64,000 nucleotides of DNA, taken from NCBI GenBank assembly GCA_965226245.1, contig CBDDCL010000015.1:1116001-1180000 (forward strand), given 5' to 3'. The notes under the pieces were generated by a model. That model saw only the letters and a program-made list of their open reading frames with translations. It was not told where the DNA came from and ran no database searches. The position numbers were made by a program, and so were the translations under genes. Numbering within the stretch: the first letter of the stretch is position 1; every line of letters starts with the position of its first letter. Source of the DNA: CBDCYS01 sp965226245 (GTDB taxonomy: Bacteria; Acidobacteriota; Terriglobia; Bryobacterales; UBA6623). Of the stretch, positions 1 through 9,018 are shown piece after piece.

Positions 1-1
1 G

Positions 2-1216
2 CTCGGCGCCGTGGTTCACACCGCCGATTTCAAGGTCGACCCGACACCCGTCGATGGCGCGCTATTCGATCTGCATACGCTCGCCGAGTATGGCAAGCGA
101 GGCGTGCTGCTGATGCTCTCGGATTCGACCAACGCCGACAGGGAGGGCTACACGCTCTCGGAGCGAGCCGTGCGGCCCCGGCTCGAAGAGATCTTCGCGC
201 ATGCGGATAACGGCCTTTACTTTTCCTGCTTTTCTTCGGCGATCCATCGAATTCAGCAAATCCTCGATGTGGCGTTGCAGGCCGGGCGGAAGGTCGCCTT
301 CGTTGGGCGCAGCATTTCCGAGATCAGTGAGCTGGCGCATAACCTGGGACGCCTGAATATTCCCAACGGATTGCTGGTTCGTCCCGGCGACCTTGCCAAG
401 TTGCCGCGCTCGCGGAGGACAGTAGTCATTGCCGGCAGCCAGGGCGAACCTTTATCCGCGCTTTCCCGCGCTTCGGTTGGCAAGCACCGTCATGCAGTCA
501 TCGAATCCGGCGACACGGTGGTGCTGAGCGCGCGCCAGATTCCGGGCAACGAGAAGGCCATCTACCGCATGGTGGACCACCTTGCACGGCGTGGCGCGAA
601 TGTCGTCTATGGCTCGATGAACCCGCCGGTACACGTCTCCGGGCACGCTTGCCAGGAAGAACAGAAGCTGCTGCTGAATCTGCTGCGGCCGAAGTACTTC
701 GTTCCTGTTCATGGCGAGTATCGCCAACTCTCGCGGCATCTTGCCCTGGCAGCCGAGGTGCAAGGTTCAGGAATCGAGGGCTCTTTTCTATTGGAAAGCG
801 GGGACGTACTCGAGATCGATTCCGAGGGCGCCCGCCGCCGCGATTCCGTCGCGGTTGGCCGCGTGTTGATTGATTCCGGGACGGGGGACGAGATCGTCGA
901 AGAGATCGTCATCCGCGACCGCCGGCACCTGTCGGAGTTCGGAGTGCTGGTGCCGATCGTGGCGCTGAACAGGCACAGCGGCAAACTCGAAAGCGCTCCC
1001 GAGATCATTACCCGCGGATTTGTCGCCGGCGACGACGGAACGGAATTACTGGAGGGCGCGAGCGGGGTGGTTACCCGGACGATCGAGAATTCCTCGGAGG
1101 AAGAGAAAACCGACTGGGGCGTGATGGAAGAGAAGATCCGCGGGGATCTGAAGCGCTATATCAACCGCAAAACATCGAGCCGTCCCTTGATCCTGCCCGT
1201 GATCTTGGAGGTCTAG
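2..1216 (+). CDS. rnj: Ribonuclease J, C-terminal part (5' end outside window)
   Basis: RNase J is a zinc-dependent metallo-beta-lactamase/beta-CASP ribonuclease for RNA decay and maturation. The open frame runs in from the left edge, so the N-terminal metal-binding HxHxDH part is missing. Visible marks are DSTNADREG (about 40 residues after the edge), HVSGHA (near 210) and PVHGEYR (near 233). These match beta-CASP motifs and the RNase J dimer region, followed by the family's C-terminal domain. About 400 residues are present; the family is usually about 550. The stop codon lies inside the first arm of a 19-bp inverted repeat. The family call is very safe; J1 versus J2 cannot be decided. Confidence 0.95.
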   Translation, partial: LGAVVHTADFKVDPTPVDGALFDLHTLAEYGKRGVLLMLSDSTNADREGYTLSERAVRPRLEEIFAHADNGLYFSCFSSAIHRIQQILDVALQAGRKVAFVGRSISEISELAHNLGRLNIPNGLLVRPGDLAKLPRSRRTVVIAGSQGEPLSALSRASVGKHRHAVIESGDTVVLSARQIPGNEKAIYRMVDHLARRGANVVYGSMNPPVHVSGHACQEEQKLLLNLLRPKYFVPVHGEYRQLSRHLALAAEVQGSGIEGSFLLESGDVLEIDSEGARRRDSVAVGRVLIDSGTGDEIVEEIVIRDRRHLSEFGVLVPIVALNRHSGKLESAPEIITRGFVAGDDGTELLEGASGVVTRTIENSSEEEKTDWGVMEEKIRGDLKRYINRKTSSRPLILPVILEV

Positions 1217-1306
1217 CTAGTTTGCGGCGCAAAATGCGTGATGCCGCTATTCGGGGACTGTCACCAGAACAATGAATTTCCGAATTCTGCGCCGCAAACT
1301 AGCTAG
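1213..1306. repeat. REPIN-like palindromic element with GGGGACTGTCACC core
   Basis: Perfect 19-bp inverted arms (CTAGCTAGTTTGCGGCGCA at 1213-1231 and its complement at 1288-1306) enclose 56 bases that contain GGGGACTGTCACC followed by an AT-richer stretch. The first arm overlaps the RNase J stop codon. A related core occurs at 9076-9194. Such cores are typical of REP sequences moved by RAYT transposases, and a RAYT remnant exists at 37973-38899. A role as a transcript end for RNase J is possible but not shown. Confidence 0.6.
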
Positions 1307-1479
1307 ATCAACTTGCCTCATCCCCGGGCCGTTGCGAAACCTGCTGGTAGCGGCGCCCGAGCGCACCCTTTGCGGTCGCGGCTCTGTTTGAAGGCCTGTC
1401 GATGGAGCGGCCTCGGGAAAGCGGACTGGCGGCCGCGCGACCCTGGCATACGGGCCGAGACGCCGAAGGAGAGTTCCTA

Positions 1480-1929
1480 ATGACGCCCGCGATGACCCTT
1501 TGTTTGCTGTCCGCCGGGGGCTTTTTGCTCACCGGCATGCTCCTCGGAGTCTGGAAGTATCACGGCATGATGACTCGCCCCGACCACCGAGCGCACATCT
1601 ACGTCGATCAGGCTCATCGAGCAGCGCTGTGGTATAGCTTTGCCTCCATTGTGCTGATGACTCTGGCGGAGCACTGCGCCTTCGCGCAGACCGTTCAGTT
1701 GTGGGCCGCGGGCGTTACTCTGTTTCTGTTTGCCTCGGCGCTCGTGAGCTACATCGGGCACGGCGTCAAACAGGACACCGAGAACCAGTTCCAGGAACGC
1801 AACTTCACAACGACGTGGGCGATGTACGTGTTGATCGGGGGGAAGTCGCCGGAGTCAGCGTGCTTCTCGCTGGAGTCGTGGCAGGACTCCGGCAGGGCTG
1901 ATGAGCCGTGGAAACCAATCTGCATCTAG
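1480..1929 (+). CDS. Small integral membrane protein, probable 3' frameshift
   Basis: Unrecognised protein of 149 residues with at least three hydrophobic segments (about residues 6-24, 47-68 and 72-92). The ATG at 1480 follows a GAAGGAGAG ribosome site, which decides the start over an upstream in-frame ATG at 1402. After the run of six G at about 1837-1842 the reading becomes polar and unlikely. Adding one G gives a hydrophobic end (VAGVSVLLAGVVAGL) that stops at 1901. So the native product is probably about 140 residues with one more membrane segment. The base change may be real or a homopolymer error. Confidence 0.6.
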   Translation: MTPAMTLCLLSAGGFLLTGMLLGVWKYHGMMTRPDHRAHIYVDQAHRAALWYSFASIVLMTLAEHCAFAQTVQLWAAGVTLFLFASALVSYIGHGVKQDTENQFQERNFTTTWAMYVLIGGKSPESACFSLESWQDSGRADEPWKPICI

Positions 1930-2112
1930 CTAGGTCATCACCACGGGCGTGCTGTGACCAGATCCGACTAGAGACAACTACCGGGTAAAGCCAGCAGGTT
2001 CCCGCGCCGTTTGATCGGGCCGGAAGCCAGGCGCCGGCGGAATCGCTGATATCCCGGAACAACCCGATCGCACTCTTGCGGCTGCGGGCGCCGCACTGCA
2101 ACTGACGTCGTC

Positions 2113-2532
2113 ATGAATGGTAACGACCGAGTGGTGTTGGCAGCCTGCATTGCGAGCCTTCTCGCGATCGGTCTGGCCCTTGCAAACTGCTGGCTCCTTT
2201 TCGGGCTGGTGGTGGCCGTGCTGATCACCCTCGAATTCGCCCTGGGCTATGGGGCGCAAATCAAGCGTACCGCGGTTGTCATTACTTTGGCTGGAACCTT
2301 CGCCGCCCTTTGCCTGTTGCTCACCGGCGCGGCCTGGACTCACAATCCCGGCGAGCCCATTAAGCTGGTTCTGGGCTTTCCAATCGGGACGGCCTTTTTC
2401 GTCTACGGGCTGTGGCCCCTCAGTCTCGTCCCTTGCATTCTTCACACCCTGACCTTCGATCGCTCGATCTTGCCGGCCGAAAAGGTCCAAAAGCTGCTTG
2501 AAGAGTTTGGCGGCGAACGGCAGGGCTCTTGA
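2113..2532 (+). CDS. Small membrane protein paired with the symporter
   Basis: 139 residues with four predicted hydrophobic helices (about residues 7-25, 28-44, 54-72 and 85-110) and a charged tail ending EKVQKLLEEFGGERQGS. Its stop codon overlaps the ATG of the symporter gene by one base (TGATG), so the two are very likely translationally coupled. Several sodium:solute symporters have a small membrane partner gene directly upstream (the YhdT, YjcH and DUF4212 types). By position this is such a partner. I do not recognise the exact family from sequence, so the role is inferred from context. Confidence 0.7.
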   Translation: MNGNDRVVLAACIASLLAIGLALANCWLLFGLVVAVLITLEFALGYGAQIKRTAVVITLAGTFAALCLLLTGAAWTHNPGEPIKLVLGFPIGTAFFVYGLWPLSLVPCILHTLTFDRSILPAEKVQKLLEEFGGERQGS

Positions 2533-4016
2533 TGCCCATCGCCGACTCACCCATCATCGTCTTCTGCACGGTAGCCTACATGGCCATCTGCCTGGGCATC
2601 GGCGTCTGGGCGATGCGCAGGACACACAGCGCGGCTGATTTCTTCGTTGCCGGGAAAAGTCTGGGGCTCTTCGTCACCGTCATTGCCGGCGTATCGAGCA
2701 TCACGAGCGGCTTCGGATTTGTGGGCGGCCCGGGGCTTGTCTTCGAGTCCGGCATGAGTTCGCTTTGGATGACGCTAGTCAGCGGCTTCACCGCGGCCGG
2801 GTCCTGGCTGGTGGTCGGGAAGCGCCTGCGCTTGATGGCCGAATTGAGGCCCATCTTGACGCTACCCGAGGCGGTTGCCATTCGCTACGGCGGGCGCGGC
2901 CCGCGGCTGGCGGTCGCGATTGCCGTGCTCCTCGGCGTGATCGGATATCTGGGCACCCAAGTCCTGGCGATCGGCATGGTGCTGGTTGTCATCCTGGGAG
3001 TGGATCTTCCGCTCGCCGTGCTGATTGGTCTCGGCGTGATTGCTTTCTACAGCATCGCCGGCGGAATCATTGCCGGCGTCTACACCGACCTGTTCCAAGG
3101 CATCCTGATGATCGGCGCCGCCGTGGGCGTCTTCTACTACGCGTTGAAACTGGGCGGCGGGCTGTCCAACATCACCTCCACGCTGTGGGAGATGAACCCC
3201 GATTTCATCGGCCCTTGGGGCTCGAGGGGGCCGGTCGCGGCGCTGAGCTGGTATTTGCTGTTCGTGCTGGGAAACATGGGGCAGCCGCACGGGGTGATCA
3301 CGAAGTCTCTGATGCTGCGCAAGATTCGCGATCTGAAGTGGGCGCCCATACTGGCCTTTAGCGCGGCGATCTTTCTGCCGCTGCTGTGGATGATGATCGG
3401 GCTGACAATGCGGTTTCTGGTTGTCACGGGCGCACAGGCTCCCTTGGAGTCGCCCGACCTGGCGGCGCCGCTGTTCCTGCTCAACCACGCCCCGGAATGG
3501 CTGGCGGGCATTGTTTTCGCAGGGTTGCTGGCAGCGGTCATGTCCACCGCGGACAGCTTCGTAAACCTGGGCGCGGCGGCGATTGTCAGGGATATTCCCA
3601 CGGCGATTTTCGGCAAGCCGCTGAAGCGGCAGTTGCTGGGGTCCAGGCTGACGACCGGAGTGCTGCTTGTCGTCTCGGCACTGTTCGCGCTCTACATGCA
3701 GAACCTCATCGCGCTGCTGGGAACGTTCGGCTGGGGAACGTTCGCGGCCGCCATCGTTCCCAGCGTCGCGATCGGATACAACTGGAAACGCGCGACAGCC
3801 AAGGCATGTGTCTGGTCGGTGACTATCAGCATCCTGCTCAACTTCACCCTCGAACTCATGGCTCGCCATGACGTTTATCGCCTGCCTCATGGGATGAGCG
3901 TGGGAGCTTTTTCGTTGCTTGTCTCGATTGTGACTTTCGTTGGAGTTTCTTGGCTGACGAATCCGCTGGGAAAGGAAGAGATTCCGGCGGATGTGAGAGC
4001 GGTGATGGAAGTCTGA
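2532..4016 (+). CDS. Sodium:solute symporter family (SSF) permease
   Basis: A 494-residue, roughly 13-helix inner-membrane transporter of the SSF/PutP superfamily, expected to drive solute uptake with sodium. The N-terminal SSITSGFGFVGGPG stretch and the signature AGLLAAVMSTADSFVNLGAA (about residues 331-350) are the family marks. Substrate cannot be told from the sequence; pantothenate-, proline- and carboxylate-type members all share these motifs. The ATG at 2532 overlaps the upstream stop; an in-frame TTG at 2529 is the alternative. It is the second gene of a two-gene unit with the small membrane protein. Confidence 0.9.
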   Translation: MPIADSPIIVFCTVAYMAICLGIGVWAMRRTHSAADFFVAGKSLGLFVTVIAGVSSITSGFGFVGGPGLVFESGMSSLWMTLVSGFTAAGSWLVVGKRLRLMAELRPILTLPEAVAIRYGGRGPRLAVAIAVLLGVIGYLGTQVLAIGMVLVVILGVDLPLAVLIGLGVIAFYSIAGGIIAGVYTDLFQGILMIGAAVGVFYYALKLGGGLSNITSTLWEMNPDFIGPWGSRGPVAALSWYLLFVLGNMGQPHGVITKSLMLRKIRDLKWAPILAFSAAIFLPLLWMMIGLTMRFLVVTGAQAPLESPDLAAPLFLLNHAPEWLAGIVFAGLLAAVMSTADSFVNLGAAAIVRDIPTAIFGKPLKRQLLGSRLTTGVLLVVSALFALYMQNLIALLGTFGWGTFAAAIVPSVAIGYNWKRATAKACVWSVTISILLNFTLELMARHDVYRLPHGMSVGAFSLLVSIVTFVGVSWLTNPLGKEEIPADVRAVMEV

Positions 4017-4108
4017 ACGCGCAGGACGTTTAGGCGGCCCCAGGCAGCAAAGGCAGCCTCCAAGAGCCTGATGTGTCTTCGCCTATGGTAAAATAAAAAT
4101 TACCTGGC

Positions 4109-4441
4109 GTGGCCGCCATTCACGAATACGAGGACATCGAGGGGCGCCGGCCCTTCGGTCGTTGGTTCGACGCGTTGAACATCGAGGCTGCGGTGAAGGT
4201 GGAAACGGCGCTTGCGCGGATTGAGGCGGGCAATGTATCCAGCGTCAAAGGCGCTGGTGCGGGTGTATTTGAAATCCGTGTTCACTTCGGACCCGGCTAC
4301 CGCATTTACTTTGGTAAGGATAGCGGCGCGTCATTGATTCTGCTCGCTGGCGGCAGCAAGAAGACCCAGCCGCAAGACATACTTACAGCGAAGCGGCGCT
4401 GGAAGAATTTCAAGAACCGGCGGCAAAAAGGCGCACAATAA
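4109..4441 (+). CDS. HigB/RelE-type toxin (addiction module killer protein)
   Basis: 110 residues matching the RelE-superfamily 'killer protein' group (phage Gp49-like, HigB-like). It has a basic C-terminus (AKRRWKNFKNRRQKG) and the typical core FEIRVHFGPGYRIYF around residues 50-64 followed by LLAGGSKKTQ. Such toxins cleave mRNA, usually on the ribosome. The start is GTG with no clear ribosome site; a TAAAAT hexamer at 4089-4094 could be a -10 box giving a very short leader. The antitoxin gene follows after 7 bases, the toxin-first order known from HigBA. Confidence 0.85.
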   Translation: MAAIHEYEDIEGRRPFGRWFDALNIEAAVKVETALARIEAGNVSSVKGAGAGVFEIRVHFGPGYRIYFGKDSGASLILLAGGSKKTQPQDILTAKRRWKNFKNRRQKGAQ

Positions 4442-4448
4442 TCATTCG

Positions 4449-4781
4449 ATGCCCCTCTCCCGTGACTTTACCGAAACTGTTCGAGAACGAGCTCGTTGCC
4501 AGCCGAAGTTCCGCCGAGCCCTGCTGAAGAATGCAGTCGAAGTTCTATTGAGCGGCGAAGTGGAAACCGGAAAAGCGCTGCTGCGCCGTTACGTGAACGC
4601 CACCGTTGGATTCAAGCGGCTCGCGCGAGAACTCGGAAAGCACGAGAAATCTCTCATGCAAATGCTGAGTCCGGCCGGCAATCCGCAGGCGCGGAATCTC
4701 TTTGGAATGATCGAGACCTTACAGCGCCTTGATGGGGTCGAGCTCAGTATCGTGGTCAGCGACCGCGGCCGAGCCGCGTAA
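4449..4781 (+). CDS. HigA-like antidote protein with helix-turn-helix
   Basis: 110 residues. The central part (about residues 45-90: YVNATVGFKRLARELGKHEK and following) reads as a Cro/C1-type or related helix-turn-helix of the kind found in 'addiction module antidote' proteins paired with HigB/RelE killers. It lies 7 bases downstream of the toxin gene on the same strand, so it is almost certainly co-transcribed. It is expected to neutralise the toxin and repress the operon. I see no clear operator palindrome upstream of the pair. Confidence 0.8.
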   Translation: MPLSRDFTETVRERARCQPKFRRALLKNAVEVLLSGEVETGKALLRRYVNATVGFKRLARELGKHEKSLMQMLSPAGNPQARNLFGMIETLQRLDGVELSIVVSDRGRAA

Positions 4782-4887
4782 CAAGACAGTTTCTTATGGA
4801 AGAGTTCCCTCCCCAACTTTAGGATCAGCAGCAGCAAGCCCGACTCGCGTCCGAAGCGCCGATGCGAAATTGCAGCGAGGAACGCGG

Positions 4888-6960
4888 CTACTGCTTTTTC
4901 TTCTTGTTGCTGGTGTTGGAGGACAACTCCATCTGGAGGTCCGAGAGTTTCTTGCGAAGTTTCGCAATCTCGACGGGATCACGATCCGATCGCGCGCTCT
5001 TTTGCCACTCTTCGAGTGAGCGTTCCCAATGAGCCTTGGCCTCGCTTGGCTTGCCCAGCTTGAAGTAGACATCCCCCAGATGGGAAAGTACTGTCGGGTC
5101 ATGCTTGTAGTGTTCGAGTGAACGGCGCAAGTAGCGTTCGGCCAGATCGAGCTTCTCTTGGCGATAGTAGACCCATCCCAGGCTGTCGAGGTAGGCGCCG
5201 TTATCAGGATCGAGGTCCAGCGCCTTTTGGACATAATCGTGAGCGTCGTCGAGCCGCTCGTTGCGGTCCGCGAGCATGTAGCCAAGGTAGTTCAGCGCCG
5301 ATGCGTTGGTTGGGTCCAGAGCAAGCAACTCTCTGAATTTTTCCTCCGATTCTTCATACCGCTTTGCGCGTTCGAGCACGGATGCGTAACTAAACAACGC
5401 CGTTAGCCTCTGCCGCTCCGACTTGGAGTTTTCAAGCGCTTTGTCAGCAATCTTGACTGCCTCGTCGAAGCGCTTCCCTTTCTCATGGATCTGAACCAAA
5501 GAGAGATAGACCTGATGGTCTCGGCGGCTGCCGTCGAGAAGGGATTTCAGGATCTTGGCCCCTTTTTCTGTTTCCCCCGATTCAGCCAAAACCGTCGAGT
5601 AGAGTATGGCCAGAGGGCGGTTGTCGGGGAATTCCTTGCGAGCCTGTTTGGCAAGTTCGCGCGCTTTCTCATGTTCTTTCGCGTAACGGTGGCCATCGAT
5701 CCTGTGCGCGAGTGAGCGGGGTTTGGCAGGGGAATCGATCTCGCCCATCTCCTTGAAAGCGTTATCCGCTTTCGCGAAATCCTCCCCTGCCCGGTAGAGA
5801 ATGCCCAACTGCTCCAGAAACATCGCGCGGTTCTGCTTTTCCTGAGGCGAGTAATCGTCTTTCGCGGTGGCGTCAAGCAGGGCCAGCATGGCCTTGGTGG
5901 CATCAGCGGTTTTCCCCTCGGCCTCGAGAAGCTGCACCAAGTTGTACTTGATTTCCAGTGAATCCGGGGCCAGCTCCCGCGCCTTCAGCAGACTGTCCCG
6001 GGCTTCCGAATACATCCTCTTCTCGCGGTAGATTTGAGACATCCGCAGGTGGTTTTCGGGGTTCCTCGGATCCGCATCAACGAGAAGTTCGTACTGCTCG
6101 AGCGCTTTATCGTATTGCCCGGAAAGGACCAAATTATGGGCCAGACCGCGGCGGGCGGCCAGCGGATTGTCGCCGCGGCCGATCAGTTTTTCAAAGATTT
6201 CCGCGGCCTTGCGGAATTCGCCCGCTTGTTCGTAAGCCGTGGCTAACGCCGTCAGTTGATTGCGGCTGGCATCGCCGGCGGCCTGCACCTTTTCCAGGGC
6301 TTCAATTGCGCCCTGGGTGTCGCCCGAGTCCAGGTAGAGGAAAGCCAGGCTGGCCAACGCTTCCGACGAATCCGGTTCGAGTTCCAACAGATCCTTCAGG
6401 GCCTGCTCGGCTTTCTTCTTCTCTTTCGCCGCGCGGTAGAGATTAGAGAGTTGGAGCAATGACTCCTTATCGCTGCTATCGATCTCGCGAACTCTCTCGA
6501 ATTTCTCAATCGCGCTGTTCAGGATTTCCTTATTGACCTCACCGCGCCGCCCGAAGGCATAGCGGCTATAGATCTGCCCCATCAGGCTCAGGATTTCAAC
6601 GTTGTCGGGATCGCGTTCCAGCACCTTATCGGCTTCGGCCACGGCGTCGTCCAGGCGGTTCGACCGGGCGTAGAGCTGCATCAGCCCCTGATGCAAGATA
6701 TCGGCGTTGGGGTCCGCCTCAATCGCTTTCTGATACTCATCAACCGAGCGCTTCAAATACTCGCGGTTCATGTGTTCAACGGCGAGCTGCTCGTAAAGAT
6801 GTGCCAGCGCGTAGTGGTAGTAAGCCGTGGCCCGATCCGGAGCGGCGGAGCTATCGCCGGGCTGCTGGGGAGCCGCGCGCAGGCTCAGCGCACTGGCAAA
6901 ACATGTCACCAGGAGCCAAAAAATCAACAGTCGCGGCAATCTACGTTGCATCGCTTTCAC
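4888..6960 (-). CDS. Exported tetratricopeptide-repeat (TPR) protein
   Basis: About 690 residues made almost entirely of TPR units, many with the W/Y-G-P pattern ending in LDPDN or ELEPDS. A hydrophobic signal segment (LLIFWLLVTCFASALSL) opens the protein and a lysine-rich tail closes it. The GTG at 6960 has AAGGAG five bases upstream and is preferred over the ATG at 6951 and the ATG at 7023. TPR arrays act as protein-binding scaffolds; no enzymatic domain is visible. It is divergent from the S55 peptidase gene. The specific role is unknown. Confidence 0.85.
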   Translation of the reverse strand: MKAMQRRLPRLLIFWLLVTCFASALSLRAAPQQPGDSSAAPDRATAYYHYALAHLYEQLAVEHMNREYLKRSVDEYQKAIEADPNADILHQGLMQLYARSNRLDDAVAEADKVLERDPDNVEILSLMGQIYSRYAFGRRGEVNKEILNSAIEKFERVREIDSSDKESLLQLSNLYRAAKEKKKAEQALKDLLELEPDSSEALASLAFLYLDSGDTQGAIEALEKVQAAGDASRNQLTALATAYEQAGEFRKAAEIFEKLIGRGDNPLAARRGLAHNLVLSGQYDKALEQYELLVDADPRNPENHLRMSQIYREKRMYSEARDSLLKARELAPDSLEIKYNLVQLLEAEGKTADATKAMLALLDATAKDDYSPQEKQNRAMFLEQLGILYRAGEDFAKADNAFKEMGEIDSPAKPRSLAHRIDGHRYAKEHEKARELAKQARKEFPDNRPLAILYSTVLAESGETEKGAKILKSLLDGSRRDHQVYLSLVQIHEKGKRFDEAVKIADKALENSKSERQRLTALFSYASVLERAKRYEESEEKFRELLALDPTNASALNYLGYMLADRNERLDDAHDYVQKALDLDPDNGAYLDSLGWVYYRQEKLDLAERYLRRSLEHYKHDPTVLSHLGDVYFKLGKPSEAKAHWERSLEEWQKSARSDRDPVEIAKLRKKLSDLQMELSSNTSNKKKKQ

Positions 6961-7185
6961 GCCAACTCCTTGGACCTCCCCTGAAAGGCAAGTTCCGACT
7001 GGTTTCAGTATAACCCGAAACAACAGGACGGCTGCGGTACTTCATGCGTTGCGGGTGTTCCTATTTACGTAGTGCTTGCCTCGCCACCTGCGAGTCGTTC
7101 GGCACACCAGGCACGATCTTGGATGGGTCGCATTGCTTCGCGGGCCAAACTCTCTAAGTCTCCGCTTCCCAATGCCTCCGCTACA

Positions 7186-9018
7186 ATGGGCTTAGCCGTG
7201 AAGATGTGTATTCTGCTTCTGATTGCGTGTCTCGCCGCGTTACCGGCGCGCTCGGCTGAACTCTTTCCATTGGAAGAGGTTCGCGCCGGAATGCAGGGTA
7301 CCGGACGGACCGTCTTCAGCGGTCAAGAAGTCGAAGAATTCGCAGTGGAGATTCTCGGCGTGCTGGAGAATGTCGGCCCCAAGCAGTCCATCATTCTAGG
7401 GCGACTCTCCGGCGGGCCGTTGGAAAGAATGGGCGTGATGGCCGGCATGAGCGGCAGCCCTGTCTACCTGGATGGCAAGCTAGCCGGCGCCGTAGCCTAC
7501 TCCTTCCCGTTCACCACCGAGGCCATCGCGGGTATCCGGCCGATCCACGAAATGATCGCCGGTTTGGCCAACGAGCCTGCCAGCCCAAACGCCGGAATCA
7601 GAATCCCTTCCCCGGAGGTATTCGGCGGTGCCGAGCTGTATGCCGCCGGACTCTATACCGCCGAACTGGGATCGATCGAAGCCGCTGCCTGGATGCTGCC
7701 GCCCGCCGCTAAGGCAATTGGGACGGAGCCGCGGCTCGCGCCGGTTGCGACTCCCGTCAACTTGGCCGGTTTCTCCGAGCGGACTCTCGACGTGTTCGGC
7801 CCTCATTTGCGCAAGCTCGGTCTGCGCCCGATGCAGGGCGTGGCTGGCACGAGCCGCAGCGGAGACACGGAACCAGGGGAGGCGGCTCTCAAGCCCGGAT
7901 CCATGATCACCGTGGCGCTGATCCAGGGCGACATGGAAGTGAGCGCCGCCGGTACGGTGACTCACATCGACGGAGATCAGGTTTACGCCTTTGGGCACCG
8001 CTTTTTGTCGGCCGGCCCGACGCAACTGCCCTTCTCGCGCTCGAACGTCATTACCCTTGTTCCAAACCTGAGCAACTCGTTTAAGATCGCCGGCACAGGC
8101 GCGCTGCTGGGATCGATCGTCAACGACCAAAGTGCCGGGATCGTCGGCCGCCTCGGTCAGCAACCGAAGTTGGTCCCGGCCCGAATCAAGCTGGCCTCGC
8201 GTCGCACGGGCCAACATCAGTACGCGCTTCAACTCGTCAACGACCGCTATCTCACGCCCTATTTGTTACAAATGGCGGTGTTTTCGGGCGTAGACGCCAC
8301 CGAGCGCCAAGTTGGGGCATCCACTCTTCGCGTGTCCGGCGCCGCGGAATTCAGCAACGGTGTTCCGGCGCTCAAGCTCGATAACGTGTTTAGCGGATCC
8401 AATACAACCGCGCTTCAACTGGCCACTTCAACGGCGCTGTTGCTTTACTATGCGCTGGAAAGCAACGATGTTTCTTTAGAGCGGATTCACCTTGATATCG
8501 AGTCCGCCGACGAAGAAAACTGGCTGGAGATCGACCGCGTTTGGAGCAGCAAAACCCGAGTGCGGCCGGGAGAAGTCATTGAGCTGTCCGCCGCCCTCAA
8601 GAGACCAGACGGAACGGAAACGGTTCGGACAACCGGCTACCGCGTGCCGTCAGGCGCCGCGCCAGGGCAACTGCAGATTACTTTTTCCGACGCCAATTCG
8701 CTGAATCTCTTAGAGTGGCAAAGCCTGCTCGGGCTGCGCCGCTCGAAGGACCCGGCTCAATCAATCGAAGCTCTCAACCGCATCCGCCGCAATGACGGGC
8801 TGTACGTGCGGGTGTGGCGGCCCCAGCAAGGCTTCCGATTCAACACCGAGCGATTGCCCGCGCCGCCGGCTTCGATCGCAGCCATTCTTTCGCCGGCAAC
8901 GGGAACCAGCGCCGGATCGGCCGCGGATTGGCAATCGGTGCTGGACGAGTTTGCTATCGGCGCCGGATTAGAGGTCATCCGCGGTAACGTCACGACGAAA
9001 GTCACGGTAATTGAATGA
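7186..9018 (+). CDS. SpoIVB-type S55 serine peptidase domain protein, secreted
   Basis: About 610 residues. A signal peptide (LLLIACLAALPARSA) is followed by an S55-like domain whose mark is GMSGSPVYLDGKLAGAV starting near residue 87, the active-serine motif of the SpoIVB peptidase family. A mid-protein segment AFGHRFLSAGPTQLPF is also typical of S55-domain proteins in Acidobacteria. In sporeformers SpoIVB signals across the forespore; here the organism is not expected to sporulate and the function is unknown. The ATG at 7186 is chosen; GTG at 7198 or ATG at 7204 would also leave an intact signal peptide. The stop overlaps the next ATG by four bases. Confidence 0.8.
   Translation: MGLAVKMCILLLIACLAALPARSAELFPLEEVRAGMQGTGRTVFSGQEVEEFAVEILGVLENVGPKQSIILGRLSGGPLERMGVMAGMSGSPVYLDGKLAGAVAYSFPFTTEAIAGIRPIHEMIAGLANEPASPNAGIRIPSPEVFGGAELYAAGLYTAELGSIEAAAWMLPPAAKAIGTEPRLAPVATPVNLAGFSERTLDVFGPHLRKLGLRPMQGVAGTSRSGDTEPGEAALKPGSMITVALIQGDMEVSAAGTVTHIDGDQVYAFGHRFLSAGPTQLPFSRSNVITLVPNLSNSFKIAGTGALLGSIVNDQSAGIVGRLGQQPKLVPARIKLASRRTGQHQYALQLVNDRYLTPYLLQMAVFSGVDATERQVGASTLRVSGAAEFSNGVPALKLDNVFSGSNTTALQLATSTALLLYYALESNDVSLERIHLDIESADEENWLEIDRVWSSKTRVRPGEVIELSAALKRPDGTETVRTTGYRVPSGAAPGQLQITFSDANSLNLLEWQSLLGLRRSKDPAQSIEALNRIRRNDGLYVRVWRPQQGFRFNTERLPAPPASIAAILSPATGTSAGSAADWQSVLDEFAIGAGLEVIRGNVTTKVTVIE

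Noticed and set aside
2862..3890. 342-codon frame opposite the sodium symporter
   Set aside because: Antisense shadow of a strong SSF gene, with Arg/Gln/His-rich composition.
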